NCBI GenBank assembly: GCA_002104945.1
Contig: MCFH01000043.1
Location: forward strand, 414,763 to 478,762
Length of the DNA stretch: 64,000 bases
Source: Piromyces finnis
Lineage: Eukaryota; Neocallimastigomycota; Neocallimastigomycetes; Neocallimastigales; Neocallimastigaceae
Direction of reading: 5' to 3'
Shown here: positions 13,184 through 26,471 of the stretch, piece by piece
Layout: each line of letters begins with the position of its first letter
How positions within the stretch are numbered: the first letter of the stretch is position 1
The notes under the pieces: model-generated
Told to the model about the DNA's origin: nothing
Database searches by the model: none
What the model saw: the letters and a program-made list of their open reading frames with translations, nothing else
Made by a program: the position numbers and the translations under genes

Positions 13184-13481
13184 TTAACTTCATCTGGAAT
13201 AGTTTTATATGATTGATCTTTTCTTAATAATTCTTTTCCTGTAATAATATAATGTTTATCATCCTCAATTTCTTCTATTTTTTGAATTCTTTTAAATGTA
13301 GTAATATCAAATATTCTTCTAGCATTCCAAAAATCCGATAAAGTTTCTCGAATACTTAAAACCATTGCTAAAAGGGATGAACTGTTATTAAAATTTAATA
13401 CAAAACGTGTACCAGTTGATTGGAAATCTCCATTTTTATGTAAAAATATACGATATCCTTTGGTCTTAACATTTATTTTTA

Positions 13482-13514
<33 letters not shown>

Positions 13515-14095
13515 TTTTTTATAAAATAAATTTTTAAATTTAAATAAAAAAATTTTTTAAATATTAATAATTAAAATTTACTTTTCACTGTACTATAAAA
13601 AATATATATATAGTATTCTCTATTCCCCTTTTTTTTTATATTTTTTAAAAAAAATACTTACTTCTCGATCAAAAACTTTTTCTGGTTCAACATTTGTTAA
13701 AGATCGATTAATATTAACATTACCAATTTCTCTATTTTTTTGTTTATAACGAATTCTTCTTTCTTCTTGATCAATTCTTTCTATTCTAATTTTTCTTAAT
13801 AATTCCTTTTTTTTACTATAATCTTCTATACTTCTATTTTTGTTTGTAATAACTACTCTTTTATTTTCTAAATCAACTATTCTTTGCTGTTCCTTTTGAA
13901 AAATCCAATTATTCTTTTTTTTTTTGTATTTTTCATTCATTTTTTCTAACTTTTTTTGTTCCTCTGCATCTTTTTGAATTTTATATTCTTTATTTTCTTT
14001 AAGAGTTCTATAATTAATATTTAAATTTAATCGTTCATTTTTACATGCTGCAATATATCTAATAATATCATATCATGAAGAATGTTTTTTTATTG

Positions 14096-14127
<32 letters not shown>

Positions 14128-14939
14128 GCAGGAATAATTTATATTCGTATATATTTATATATTTAATAGATAGATGTTATTAAAAATTTCTTAATCATTA
14201 ATCATTATTATTATTATATATATTTTTTTTCATTTTAACATGATATATATATATAATAGTAGGTATTTTTTTTACTTTTCACCATCAATTAATTCAGAAC
14301 AATCGGTGACTTCTTTTCCTGATGTTAAATTAAAAAGACGACATGAACTTTTTACAAGTTGTACATTTTTAATTACACTAATAATAAACTTTTTTTTTTA
14401 ATTATATATAAAAAACATTATATAATTGAATAAAAATAATACTAATATTTAATAACCGTTATTTTATTATAGTTCATTATTAATATTACTCTGAATTTAA
14501 ATTCGAATATGAATATGAATTTAAATTTAATTTTTTTTTTTTTTTTATTTTTTTCTTCATTTACCTGTTCCCAATTTCTATATATTTTTTCGGTGACTAA
14601 CATTTTTTTTCCAAGGAAAAATGGATTATTATTTCTAAAAACATAAATATAAATACCACCAGTATCTGTGTAAGATTTTGTATTTTGTTTTGAAAGTTCA
14701 CTTTTATTATCATCATATTCACTATATTCTCTAGTTCTATCATTTGTTCTTCCTCTCGATTTTATTTGATCTTCATCATATTCAACATGATTTCCTCTTG
14801 TTTTTAATTGTCTTCGGGTAAGATCTTTATTCGATAATGGAAACATATATTCACATACTTTTTCTTGACTTCTATTTACATTTCCATTTCTGACAATATG
14901 ACCATTGCCATTATTGTCTACATGATATATATTTGGCAT
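11914..14939 (-). CDS. Doublecortin-family protein with three DCX domains
   Basis: Seven exons: 14565-14939, 14276-14388, 13662-14058, 13180-13464, 12956-13054, 12307-12826 and 11914-12134; all phases agree and give 669 aa. Doublecortin domains are ubiquitin-like folds that bind between microtubule protofilaments. DCX1, about 95-168: IYVFRNNNPFFLGKKMLV, then SCRLFNLTSGKEV and ELIDGEKYIAAC. DCX2, about 296-385: YRIFLHKNGDFQSTGTRFVL, then KHYIITGKELLRKD. DCX3, about 391-475: IIHVYPNGDGLSIPTNIRV, then ILYNMSGKKITSIDQLENE and YVAAS. A basic, charged segment joins DCX1 to DCX2; the C-terminus is Arg/Ser-rich and probably disordered. Likely a microtubule or axoneme-associated protein, consistent with a flagellated zoospore stage (inference). 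Domain calls are strong because each has both the start strand and the closing EDGExYV-like turn. Confidence 0.88.
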
Positions 14940-15274
14940 ATTTTTTATCTTTTTAGTATTATTACTTGAGAGATAATATCATTAAAAAAAAGTTCAAGTA
15001 AAAAAAAATTTTTTTTTTTTTTCTTTTTTCTTAATAAAGTACAATTAAAAAGAAGAAAAAAAAAATATTATTTATTTTACTTTATAGTTAAATAGTTAAA
15101 AACAACAACAAAAATTCAAAAATGAGAAAAAAGAAGAAAAGAAAAAAGAAATTATATTACTATTAAATAAAATATTTCGAAAAAAAAAAAAAAGAAAAAA
15201 TAGTTTAAATTATATGAATAGAAAATAATTTTAATTTATATAATTTTTATATGCCACAGCATGTCATGGTTCAT

Positions 15275-15309
<35 letters not shown>

Positions 15310-16093
15310 TCAAAAACAAATGAACCAAATGAATATTAATATTTAATATTAAAAGTAAAATAAAATAAAATACTAATTAGTATTACTATTATTATTTATT
15401 TTATTATTTATTGTTATTATTATTCAATAATAAATAAAATGGATAAAAATAAAAATACCTAAGGTATAAAAATAAAATTAAAATCAAAATTTAAAATGAT
15501 AATAATTGCTTGGAGAGACAATTAAAATAGTTTAAACCTTATAAATTAATAAATAAAAAGTGTAAAACCATATAGTTATAAAAAAAAATTTTAGCAAAAA
15601 AAATTCCCTATGAATGACGTGAATGACCTACCTTTTTTTTTTTTTTTTTTCAGAAAAAAAGTTATAAATAAATAGAGTTAAGAATTAACATGTTTCACAT
15701 TTTATCTACCATAAATAAAATCTTTCCAAATTTTCTAAAATCTTTATTTTTTCTTCTTCTTTATTAATATAAAAAAAGAATACAATTTAAAAAATGTACT
15801 TCACAATAATATTTATTTATTTATTTTAAACTATCAAAAAATTTTCTAATCCTTTTTATAAATAATGTCTTTTTTTTTTTTTTTTTTTATCTTCAAGGAT
15901 TAAAATCTTTATATTATTTTAATACAGATATTTATTGGAATTTAAACAATATTAATATAGGATATATGTTTTGTGATTTTTTTTTTTTATTTTTTTTATT
16001 TTTTTTTATTTTTTTTAAATTTTATTATTATTATTAATTTTGTTAAAGGTTGGAATGGGGTATCGAAATATGTTAAGTGTTTAAAATTACTAT

Positions 16094-16135
<42 letters not shown>

Positions 16136-16420
16136 AAAATTCTTGAATTGAAATAAATAAATAATTGGCAATAAAAATATGAATTATATTATTAAATAAG
16201 AAACAAAGATAAAAACAAGTTTTGTTTTATATACACGATTGTATTAATAAAATATGGAATATTATAATATTCTAGATATATATATTCTAAAAAAACATGA
16301 TATTAATAATATTAATTAAAAATGGGGGAAAATATATATATAGATTTTAATCATCGTATATTACTATCATTTATATTTAATAATTATAGTTGTTGTTTTT
16401 TCCTAGTTATTTTTTTTTTT
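14940..16420. other. Intergenic A/T-rich DNA
   Basis: Between the doublecortin gene start and the MAD1 stop. It holds several pure T runs (for example about 15279-15307 and 15879-15888) and a short ATT array near 16098-16131. No gene or structural RNA was recognised. Confidence 0.65.
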
Positions 16421-17216
16421 TTAATTGTTGTCCGATTCAATTTTATTTTGTTCTTTTAATTGATTAAAAAGATCTAATGTAACACTCGCTAAAAGTCCAG
16501 GTATACTTCCATATTGACCAACGAAATAATCTATTCTTTTTTCTAATGATTGAATATACGATTTTCCACCTCCAATTAATTCCATTGAACCAGAATCATT
16601 TGAACTTGAAGCAAAAACAAAACTTTGATTTCCATTTTGACTATACATTGAAGTTAATTTGACACGTCCATCCTGTAAGAAATCAAATCTATAACCTATT
16701 TATTTAAAAAAATTTATTGTTAACAAATAAATTTATATATGATATAGCTAAGCCAATACAATCAAATCACCATAATTATTATTACTACTATTATAATGAA
16801 ATAAAAAAAAAAAAATTATAATCATTTTATATTTACCTAATAAAGAATAAACAACTTCACGATATTCTTTTGATTTTTGTCTAAATACAGTTTTTAAACG
16901 ATCTAATTTCTTTTCTAATTCCTCAATTTTATTATTTTCAATTTCTAATCTTTTATATGTTTCAATTGGAATATTTTCTATATGTTCCTCAGCAACATCA
17001 TCATTATCGTTCATTACTTCATCTATAGATGGATTATCATTTAAGTTATGTTTTTTGATAATTTTTAATAATGCTTTATTTTCATTTCGTAAAGCATCTA
17101 AAGTTGCTTTTCTTATAGAATAATCTTCTAATTCAGGGTTCTTTGCCAATTGTAATACCTTATATTATCATATTGTTATTTTTTTTTTTTTAAAAAAAAA
17201 GAGATAATTTATACAA

Positions 17217-17266
<50 letters not shown>

Positions 17267-20200
17267 GTATTATTATTATTATATAGTATTATTATTATTA
17301 TTATTATTATATTTATATACATTATACTATTACTTACTCTTGTTGTTTCAGGATTATATTCCCCTCTACCTAATGAATATTCCATTTTTTCTACTAATTT
17401 ATCAAGAGAAGCATTTTCTTTTAAAAGCATAGCATTTTTCTTTTTCAAATCTTGGATTTCTATTAAATTAGATTCAATATTTATGATATGTCAGGATAAG
17501 AAATAAACATTAATAAAAGTTATTATTCATAAAAAAATAAATATTAATAATACTATATAAAAAATTATAATCTCAAGTCTATAATTTTACCTTTATCAGC
17601 ATTCAATAATTCTGATGTTAAACTATTGGTATAATTGGAAATAGTTTCATCTTTAAAATCCATGGTTGTTTTATTTTCATCTCTTTCAACAACATCTTTT
17701 TCTAATTCATAAATTCTATTTTGATATTGATTCAACATATCTTGTAATTCTTTTATTCTATTATTTTTTCTTTCTAATTCCATTTTGGTTTCTTCATCAT
17801 GATTTTTCATCGTCATTTCTTCCAAATCATAACTTTTCTATTAATTGATGAAAGGATATACATAAAGATAAATTTATATGTCAGAATGTCAGAATAATTA
17901 AAAACTTTTTCTTTTTATTAATACAAAAGATATTTACTAATTGTTCTTCAAGCATAAGTATTCTACGTTGGGTTAATTCTTTACTTTTTTCTTTATAACT
18001 AATAATTTTTAAATTATTTTGATTATTGGTATATTCCTTTTGATATTTTGAATTAAGTTCATTAACCTTAATAAGGTATATAGATGAGACAACAATATTA
18101 ATTATACATCACAAAATTATTTATTTATAGAATTAACATATATATAAAAGAGGCCTATTATATTTACCTTGTTTTCAAGTTCATTAATATATTCCTGTTG
18201 ACTTGCGAATTTTACATTAAATTTACCTTCTTTTTCTTTCAATAATGCATATTCAATTCTTTGTTCAGTCAATGCTTTAGCTAGATCATGTGGTGAATTA
18301 AAGCCGACCGTATCGTTTTCTTCTAAAAATGATGTCCATTGAATATGCTCATCTAATAATTTAGATTTTTCAATTTCTAATTGAGAAATTTTTTCATGAA
18401 GTTTAGTCATTGCTTTTGCTTTATTTTCTAATGTTTTAATCTCTTCCTTCAAAATTTGAATATTTTCATTTCTTTCTTTATAATAATCATTTTGCTTTTT
18501 CAAATCCTTGTTCTTTTTTTCAATTTTCCGTATAAATTTTAATTGATCTATGATGTATTGTTATTGTTTTATATGTCATTAATTTTTACAATAATTTAAA
18601 TGTTTTAGTAATTAAATATATTTTTATTATATAAGTCAATAAAATTATATAAATACTAAAAAAAAAAAAAATAATAATAATAATAAATAAATAAATAAAA
18701 ATAAAAATTCGTACTTTCTAATTCTTTTTTAATTATATTCATTTCTTCAGTTGATGCATTTTGTTTTAATTTTTTATTTTCTAATTGGGTATCTTTATAT
18801 TTGACTTCAATCTCCTGTAATTGTTTTATTTTTTCGTTTAGTTGTTCTGTTCTTTTATCAAACTATAATTTTATAATATATAATAAGTATATAATCAATA
18901 TATAGATATTAATAATTTGATTTTTTTTTTTTTATTAGTATTATTATTCCATATTATTTAAATTATTAATTGCTTTTATACCTCTTTTCTTATTCTATTG
19001 ATTTCATTTTGATAATTTTTGAAATTACTATTTATTGAATCGTTTAGTTCATTAACACTAATGTTATCTTGTAAATGTTGCTGAGAATTAAAGAGTGCTT
19101 CTTTTAATGAAATAGATTCATTATTAGTTTGATAAATTTCCAATTTAGTTTCATTCTTTCAAATGTATTAAAAATTGAAAAATTATTTTATAAAAAAAAA
19201 AAAAGTTGTTAAAATTTCTTGAAAACTAATGCATATTTATATATATCAATAATTTAAATTTATTATTTAATTACCTTTAAAGTCTTTAATTCTTCTTCCA
19301 ATTTTTCAATTGTTTCTTTACTTTTTAATTCCTTTTCATATAATAATCTTCGAGTAGTTTCTAGATTCTTTATTGCATAAATTATTAGAGATAAAAATAA
19401 TTTAAAAATTAATAAGTAAATAATAATAATAAAAAATGATTTAAAATTTAGAATTCAAATGATTTATTATTATAAAAATTAAAATTTACCTGTTTTTCAA
19501 GATCTAAATCTTGTGTTAATTTTTCATACTCAATATTTTCGATTCTTAGAATATCTATATTATGTTCCAGATTCATATTTTCTTCTATATATTTATTATT
19601 TAATTCAGATATTTTTAATTCATAATCAAGTTTTTGTGCTTCCATTTGATGTTCTAAATCCTTTATTTTCTTTCTTAACTCATACTCAGTTTCTAATTAT
19701 ATATACATATCAAAATTGTAGGTTAATTTAGCTGTGCCTTCATTTATCTAATTTTTAATAACAAAAATAATTGTAAAATACCTATTATCATTGTTTTTTT
19801 ATTACGTAATAAAGGCTTTTTTTTATAAATTTTCATATTAAAAAAAAAAAAAAAAAAAGATTAAATAATTTATTAGAAAAAATATTAATTTAATTTGTAT
19901 ATGATAATAATTTTATATATCATTATTATTGTTGTTATTGTTGTTATTGTTGTTGTTGTTGTTTCGTTGTATGTAAATAATTAGTGTAAGTGGTATAAAA
20001 AGGTTTATATTGCCTACCGAATAAAATGATTGAGGAGTATTCTCTATTTCATCTGAATTTGGAATTTTTGGTGAGACCTTTTCAGTACTACTAGAATTTT
20101 CCTTTTTTTCTTCTTCTTCCTTTTCATATTGCTTTAAATGTTTAACATTATTTAAATAGTTATTTGGTGATACCAGCAATACATCTCTTTTTTTCGTTGA

Positions 20201-20284
20201 CCTAACAAATGGATGATAATTTAAGTTAACTTTATCTTGATTTTCATCAAGTTTCCGTTTTTTATTATTATTTGGTTCATTCAT
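16421..20284 (-). CDS. MAD1: Spindle assembly checkpoint protein MAD1
   Basis: Twelve exons: 20018-20284, 19782-19815, 19490-19692, 19275-19367, 18982-19155, 18715-18862, 18168-18547, 17938-18066, 17591-17837, 17338-17459, 16837-17158 and 16421-16695; phases agree throughout, 797 aa. Mad1 recruits Mad2 to unattached kinetochores and starts the mitotic checkpoint signal. A basic N-terminus (NNKKRKLDE, a possible nuclear signal) precedes about 450 residues of coiled coil. The Mad2-binding motif is RVLQLAKNP at 599-607, after the conserved LGRGEYNPETT. The Bub1-contact RLK motif is at 686-688 (LDRLKTVFRQKSKEYREVV), followed by SLLGYRFDFLQDGRVKLTS. The C-terminal RWD-like head has MELIGGGKSYIQSLEKRID and SIPGLLASVTLDLF. 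Length is close to the usual 700-770 aa. Exon 2 is a 34-base microexon. Confidence is high. Confidence 0.95.
17219..17321. repeat. ATT arrays inside a MAD1 intron
   Basis: Interrupted ATT repeats with two TATATAGT breaks fill most of the MAD1 intron at 17159-17337. This intron separates the Arg from the rest of the Mad2-binding motif. Confidence 0.9.
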
Positions 20285-20373
20285 ATTTATAAATATTTAA
20301 AATATTTACTATATATATACGTTGAATAGTTTTAAAATATAATAATATTGATATAATATAATGTTAATATTTA

Positions 20374-20405
<32 letters not shown>

Positions 20406-21013
20406 AATAATTATTTAAATTTCAAAAATTAATTCTTACAACAATGACTTTTCTAGTTATTTTATTATAATTATAATTTTAAAAATAATTTCTTTTATGG
20501 TATTTTAATCTCCATTAATTAAATTTTTTTAATAAAAAATTTAAAAAAACACATAAATTTATAATAATTTTATAAAATAGATTAAAATATCACATGAAGT
20601 CACAAACCAATATTTAATGATAAATTTTTAAATTTTTTATTTTGTCTTTTTTTTTTATTTTATTTTAATAGAATGTGCTTTTTTTTTATTATTATTATTT
20701 TTTTTTTTTTTTTTTTACTTTTTCAATGTCGTCGTTATTATTATATTCAAAAATGATAAAGCTAATGCTTTTTTTTATATTATTTATAATGTAATGTGTG
20801 GGTAAAATTTTTTAAAATATGTAAATGATAATTAAACCTTTTTTTTTTTCTTTTTTTATTCACTACGGAACAGTAAGAAAAAAAAAAAAGTTATTACAAT
20901 ATAAAAAAAAAACTTTTTTTAAAGTTTAATATCTTAATGAAAAAAATAGTGAGGTTCTAATTATTATTTATAATAATGGATGGTATATTACAATTAAATA
21001 TGTTTAAAAGAAA
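20285..21013. other. Intergenic A/T-rich DNA
   Basis: Upstream of MAD1 and downstream of the Spo11-like gene. Only long A and T runs were seen, with no coding signal. Confidence 0.65.
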
Positions 21014-23551
21014 TTAAAAGCCTTCTCTCTTTGAGAAAACATCTTCCCATTGAATATAGAAATCGCATGGAACCATAGCAACAATTTGAAGAAGAGACAT
21101 AGCATATTGAGTAGCCATCATTTCTCTTAGTTCTTGACTAATATTTAATATATATATATAATATATAGATTAATTAATCTTTTGACTTTTTTTTTGTAAA
21201 CTTTAATAACTTTTATTTTCCTGAAAAAAAAAAAAAAAAAAATACATACGCAATCTTTTCTTCTCCTAATGTAGTACATTCATCAATAACATCAAAATAG
21301 TTCTTTTTTGTTGGTTCTGGAATAGCCATTCTATACATGAAACTGATTTTTCTATATATCATTTAATAAAATAAAAATTAATTTTTATCCTAAATACAAT
21401 TTAAAAGAAAAAAAATTTTATACTTTTTATCATTAATATTTACTTTGTAATTTCATCCTTTGTTAAACCAACCCACTTAGCAGATGGACAAACTGGTTCA
21501 GTTCTCTTTCCTTCACCCTATTAAGATTCATAAAAAAATAAAAAAAAGTTTTTTTTTTTTAATATTTCATACTATATCAAAAAAAAAAAAAAATTTAAAT
21601 ATATATTTAATATCTTACAGTGGCGTAACCATGCTTTAATGGTAAAACAAATTGATGAACAGCAAGACTAGTAGCATCAGTCATAATTTTAACTGGAATA
21701 CCATTCTTTTCACATGCCTTAGAAACTAAACCAATAAACTTTTGAGTATTGTCATCTAATACATTAGCAAACTTTAAAAATAAAAATAATAATAAAGCAA
21801 TGATGTATAATAAATTATAATTAATTAATATTCTTATTTTCATGGATTCATTTGTATCTACAATACTTTTATATATACTTACGGATATAGCACAAACTGG
21901 CTTTCCATCCTTTTTACATTGTTCAAAGAACTTTATTTCCTTTAATAAGAATAAGAAACTAGAACTTTGGACAAGTAAGAGACAGCTTAAATTTTCTGGG
22001 AATTCGAAATCTAATTTAATTTTAATTAATAAATGAAAATATGTGAATATTTTAAATATCAACTAGAATTTAAAATAGAGTATCATAAATAGGGTGTTTA
22101 TAAGTATTAAATATTTCTTACCTTCAACCTTATATTCATCAGCATTTGGAAGTGGATAAACCTTATTTCAATTATATATATATAAAATTAAATTATTTTA
22201 GGTTTACAATTTCCTAAATTTATAAAAGATAAAATACGCTATTCATTAAATTATTACCATGTATTTTCCTTCAGTATCTAAAACACTGCAATCCTGCTTT
22301 TGAACAAAGACATCACCACATAACATTGGGAATTCAACATCATCCTATCATTAAAAAAAAATTAAAAATGATTAAATATAATTTTATAAAAAGTTAAATC
22401 AACATCACACTAAATAAATAAATACTTACAATGTGAATGATTTGTCTATCACGATCAAGATAATCTAAGCAACTGTCAACAATAGTGGCAAGTTCTTTTT
22501 CATCCTTCCAAATTTGTGGATGAGATTCTCTGATATAACTATAATATTTAATATTAATAATCTTTGTTAGTTTATCATCTTTAAATTAAAAATAATTTTA
22601 ATCTTAATTTATTAATAAAATTAAAAAATAAATAAATAAATAAAAAACCTATAAGTCATTGTAAAGCCATATTCTAAGGCTTCTTCAAGACAATGATAAA
22701 CATGTTGATGTTGAGCTATAATTAATCAATTTAAAACATAAGTATAGACAAAATAAGAAAAAAAAAATATTAAAATGTTGAAATAGCGTGTATGAAGTTT
22801 ATAGCTTTATTACAAATTTAAAATATTAAAATATTTTTTTTAACTTTTTTATTATAATACATACCATATAACTTAGTGTTAGAAACCATGTTAACTTCTC
22901 TTAATAAAGGATATTCACCCTTTTCATTTTTTCTATTATTTATAAATAATACCAAGTATTAATTTCATATGAAGAAATTATTTTAAATAAATTCAATGAA
23001 AAAAAAGTATAACGGATAAGATAATATTAATATTATCCATAAAATTATTTTCAAAAAAAAAAAAATGGATATTTAATAAAAATAACAAATTAGCCATCGT
23101 GAAAAAATATATTTTATAAAATATATTTTCACATACTCTTTAGAAGTATCATAATAAACACATGGAAGGGCGTGTGGTCTTCCATAGGCAAAACAAGCAA
23201 CACTTTTAGTCATTAATTCAGTAATGTGTTTCTTTAAAGTTTCTCTAATGATAACAAAAAATATAAATATATTATAATAATTAAAAAAAAAAATTAATTT
23301 TTAATTTAAAACATTGATTAACAAAAATAATAAAAAAGCTTTTTAATTATTTTTAATTAAAAACTTTTAAATGACTACAGGATATATAATAAATAGGTAT
23401 ATTCTTTTTTATTATTATTATTATTATTATGAAAAAAAAAAAAATAAAATGGTAAAAAAAATATTATATAAAACATTTACGGTGTCTTTTTGTTGAGAAT
23501 TTCAGCAATTTCATCAGTTGGAGTATTAGAAATAACTTCTTCTTGAATCAT
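21014..23551 (-). CDS. Spo11/topoisomerase VI-A-like protein, apparently inactive
   Basis: Twelve exons: 23481-23551, 23137-23244, 22865-22932, 22649-22715, 22430-22538, 22258-22344, 22122-22161, 21883-22010, 21619-21771, 21444-21517, 21250-21351 and 21014-21137; 376 aa, a usual Spo11/TopoVI-A length. Spo11 cuts DNA through a Tyr in a winged-helix domain and a metal-binding Toprim domain. The resemblance is in order and pattern: TMTYSYIRE (about 101-109) then VDSCLDYLDRDRQIIHI matches the catalytic-Tyr and VDDI...R..L region; LLLVQSSSFLFLLKEIKFFE (194-213) matches the Toprim VEK strand; GIPVKIMTDATSL matches PVyglxDxDP; CPSAKWVGLTKDEI matches the VPxLKWLGL strand. Key residues look lost: Toprim Glu is Gln198, DxD is DAT (258-260), and the usual Arg before the Tyr is absent. 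The family call is by eye and remote. The gene itself is well supported by twelve phase-matched exons. Confidence 0.5.
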
Positions 23552-24410
23552 TTTGTAATATTAATTCCTTTAAAACCTTTTTGTCTTAATTTTTATTGAA
23601 GTTTATAGTTTTTTTATAATTTTTTTATTATAGTAATTATATATTTTAATTACTCTATCAATTATAATTTTTTTTTTCTTTTTAGTTTTAATTTTTTAAA
23701 ACTATATATGTATATTTATAGTATAATTAATTTAATTATATAAACTAATTACTAATAACACTTTTTATTTTTTTTTTATACTTTATTTTACTTTCTAAAA
23801 AGTATATATAAAAGTTATAAAAAGGTAGAAATGAAAAAAGATAAACTATCAATATAAATGAATAATTAAATTTAAACTTTTTTATCTTTATTAATTAATA
23901 TATTATTTTGTTAATTGATAATTTTATTTATTATTACTTTGGTAAGATAATTAAATTAAAAATGTTTAAAAATTTGTTTAGTCTATCAAAAAAAAAAAAA
24001 AAAAAGATTTTTAGTTTATAACAATACATGAACAATAGTATTAAGATGGAAAAAGATGCTTTTTTTTTAATTAAATAAAAATACTATATAATAAGGAGGA
24101 AATACTTTTTTTTTTTTTCTTAAAAAACATTTATACAACATATAAAATAATGATTATGAAAATCACTTTTTAAGTCTATATTTCTGCAATGCATTATTAG
24201 TAATTCTATTTATTTTTCATGCAATATTACAATACCATTTATTAAATCATTTTCCATTAGTTTTTTCTTTAAATAATAAATAACCAATAGTTTAATATTT
24301 TTAAAAAATAATAACTTTTAGACATCTTTTTTTTCTTCTCTATGACAATTTTATTTAATAGTCTAACTCATCGTTTAAACCTTTACACATCCACAATATG
24401 AATTCTTCTC

Positions 24411-24476
24411 ATAGATACAATAGATACAATAGATACAGTAGATACAGTAGATATAATAGATATAATATAGATATAA
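24411..24476 (+). repeat. Decamer tandem repeat ATAGATACAA/ATAGATACAG
   Basis: About six diverging 10-base units beginning ATAGATACAA, changing to TAGATACAGT and then TAGATATAAT toward the right end. This gradient is typical of a decaying minisatellite. Confidence 0.9.
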
Positions 24477-26200
24477 TGTATAATAATGGATGGTAGAATG
24501 AAATGTATAACTTTTTTTTTTTTTTAGTTTAATTTATTAATGTTGTTATTGCTTTTTTTTAAAGTTGATATTAAATTTTTTTTCTGTATTTAATTAAAAA
24601 ATTGTTTATAAATTTTGATACAATATATTAACAATTATATTATAATAAATAGAATATAAAGAATAATATATAGAAATAATAATATCACAATTATTTAATT
24701 AAAAAATTTATACTTTAATAAATTGATTTCTCTTAATTAAATTTACACATTTTTTTATTTAAGTTCAGTAATTTCTATGCATCAAAATGAAGTATGGATG
24801 ATCAAACAAACAAGTTAAAAAAAAAAGAAAGACGTAATTAAAAAGATTGTTATTGTTGCATATTGTTGTTTTTGTTGTCATGTTGAATTTCAACACACTT
24901 TTATCAATGTTTATATTTCATTAAAAAAAAAAAATAAATATTTTATGGTTTCTCCTATGGTTAGGATTTTTTTATGTTTCAAAAATGTGTTTAAAAGCAA
25001 AGAAAATAAAGAATAGTTTAAAACGATTAATTTCACATTTTTGAAATATATTAAATAATAAAGTAAATATTTTTTATAATTATGGCATATACACTTTTTA
25101 TATATAATTTAAGTCATATTTATATACAATATAATAATTTATCATTCATTGTTTTTTGTATAAATGTTTATGATAAAGATAAAAATGTTAACACTATACA
25201 AAAAAAAAGTTTTTTCATACAATAATTCATTATATTTATGTTTAGAATAAAAAAAATATTATAAAAGACTCATAATAATATTTTTCTCTATAATATTAAT
25301 GCTATTAATAAAAATATTATTAAAAATATAAAAATATGTAATATATTTTTTGTATTAGTTTTTTTTTTATTTGTTTATTAAATAAAAAGTATAAAAAAAA
25401 ATACTAATCGATATTACTATGTTTCATTATATTTCACAATAATGAATTAATAAAAATTAGGTTGTAAATATTCAATAATAATAGATAAAATATTATAATA
25501 ATAAACCTAATAACAATATTAACCACAATACCAACAATACCAACAACAATAATAATAGTAATATTAATAATAAAATTAAAAATTATACATTTATTATTGT
25601 TATTATTAATAGTGTTAAAATAATAATACATTATTATGATGTATATTTATTATATAATATAATATTATAATTATCATTATTGATTGAATTTAGATGGTAT
25701 GATAATAAACTTAATAATAAAAAACAATTAATCAAATATAAGGAATAAAACAATAAAAATAACTGTTTATTTAATAGTCAAATATAGGATATTTTATAGT
25801 TAAGATGGTATTTTATAAAAGAAAACATAGTTAACTCTTTTATTGGATATATTTAATACATTATATAATACATAATGTATTGAAATGTAGTATAGAGAAA
25901 ATTTTATAATAATAATTTATAATATACAAAAGCATTCCTTCCACGTGTAGAAAATAAAAAAAGTAAACAATATTTTAATATGAGTAGAAATTAAAAGGCA
26001 TATTAAAAAAAAGAGCAATATTTATTTAAAATTCTATGAACAATAAATTGAAAGCATTTGCTGTAATTAGAAAGAAATTGTGATTAGAAGCATGAATGAA
26101 TAGGTATTTAGTTAATAATTAATTAATTAATTAATTAATTAATAACAATAATAATAATAAACACAATAATAAATATAATAACAAATAATAATAACAACAG

Positions 26201-26471
<271 letters not shown>

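Noticed and set aside
20150-20200. KKRDVLLVSP near the MAD1 N-terminus as a Mad2-binding motif
   Set aside because: It fits the loose pattern, but the proper motif RVLQLAKNP lies in the conserved position after LGRGEYNP.
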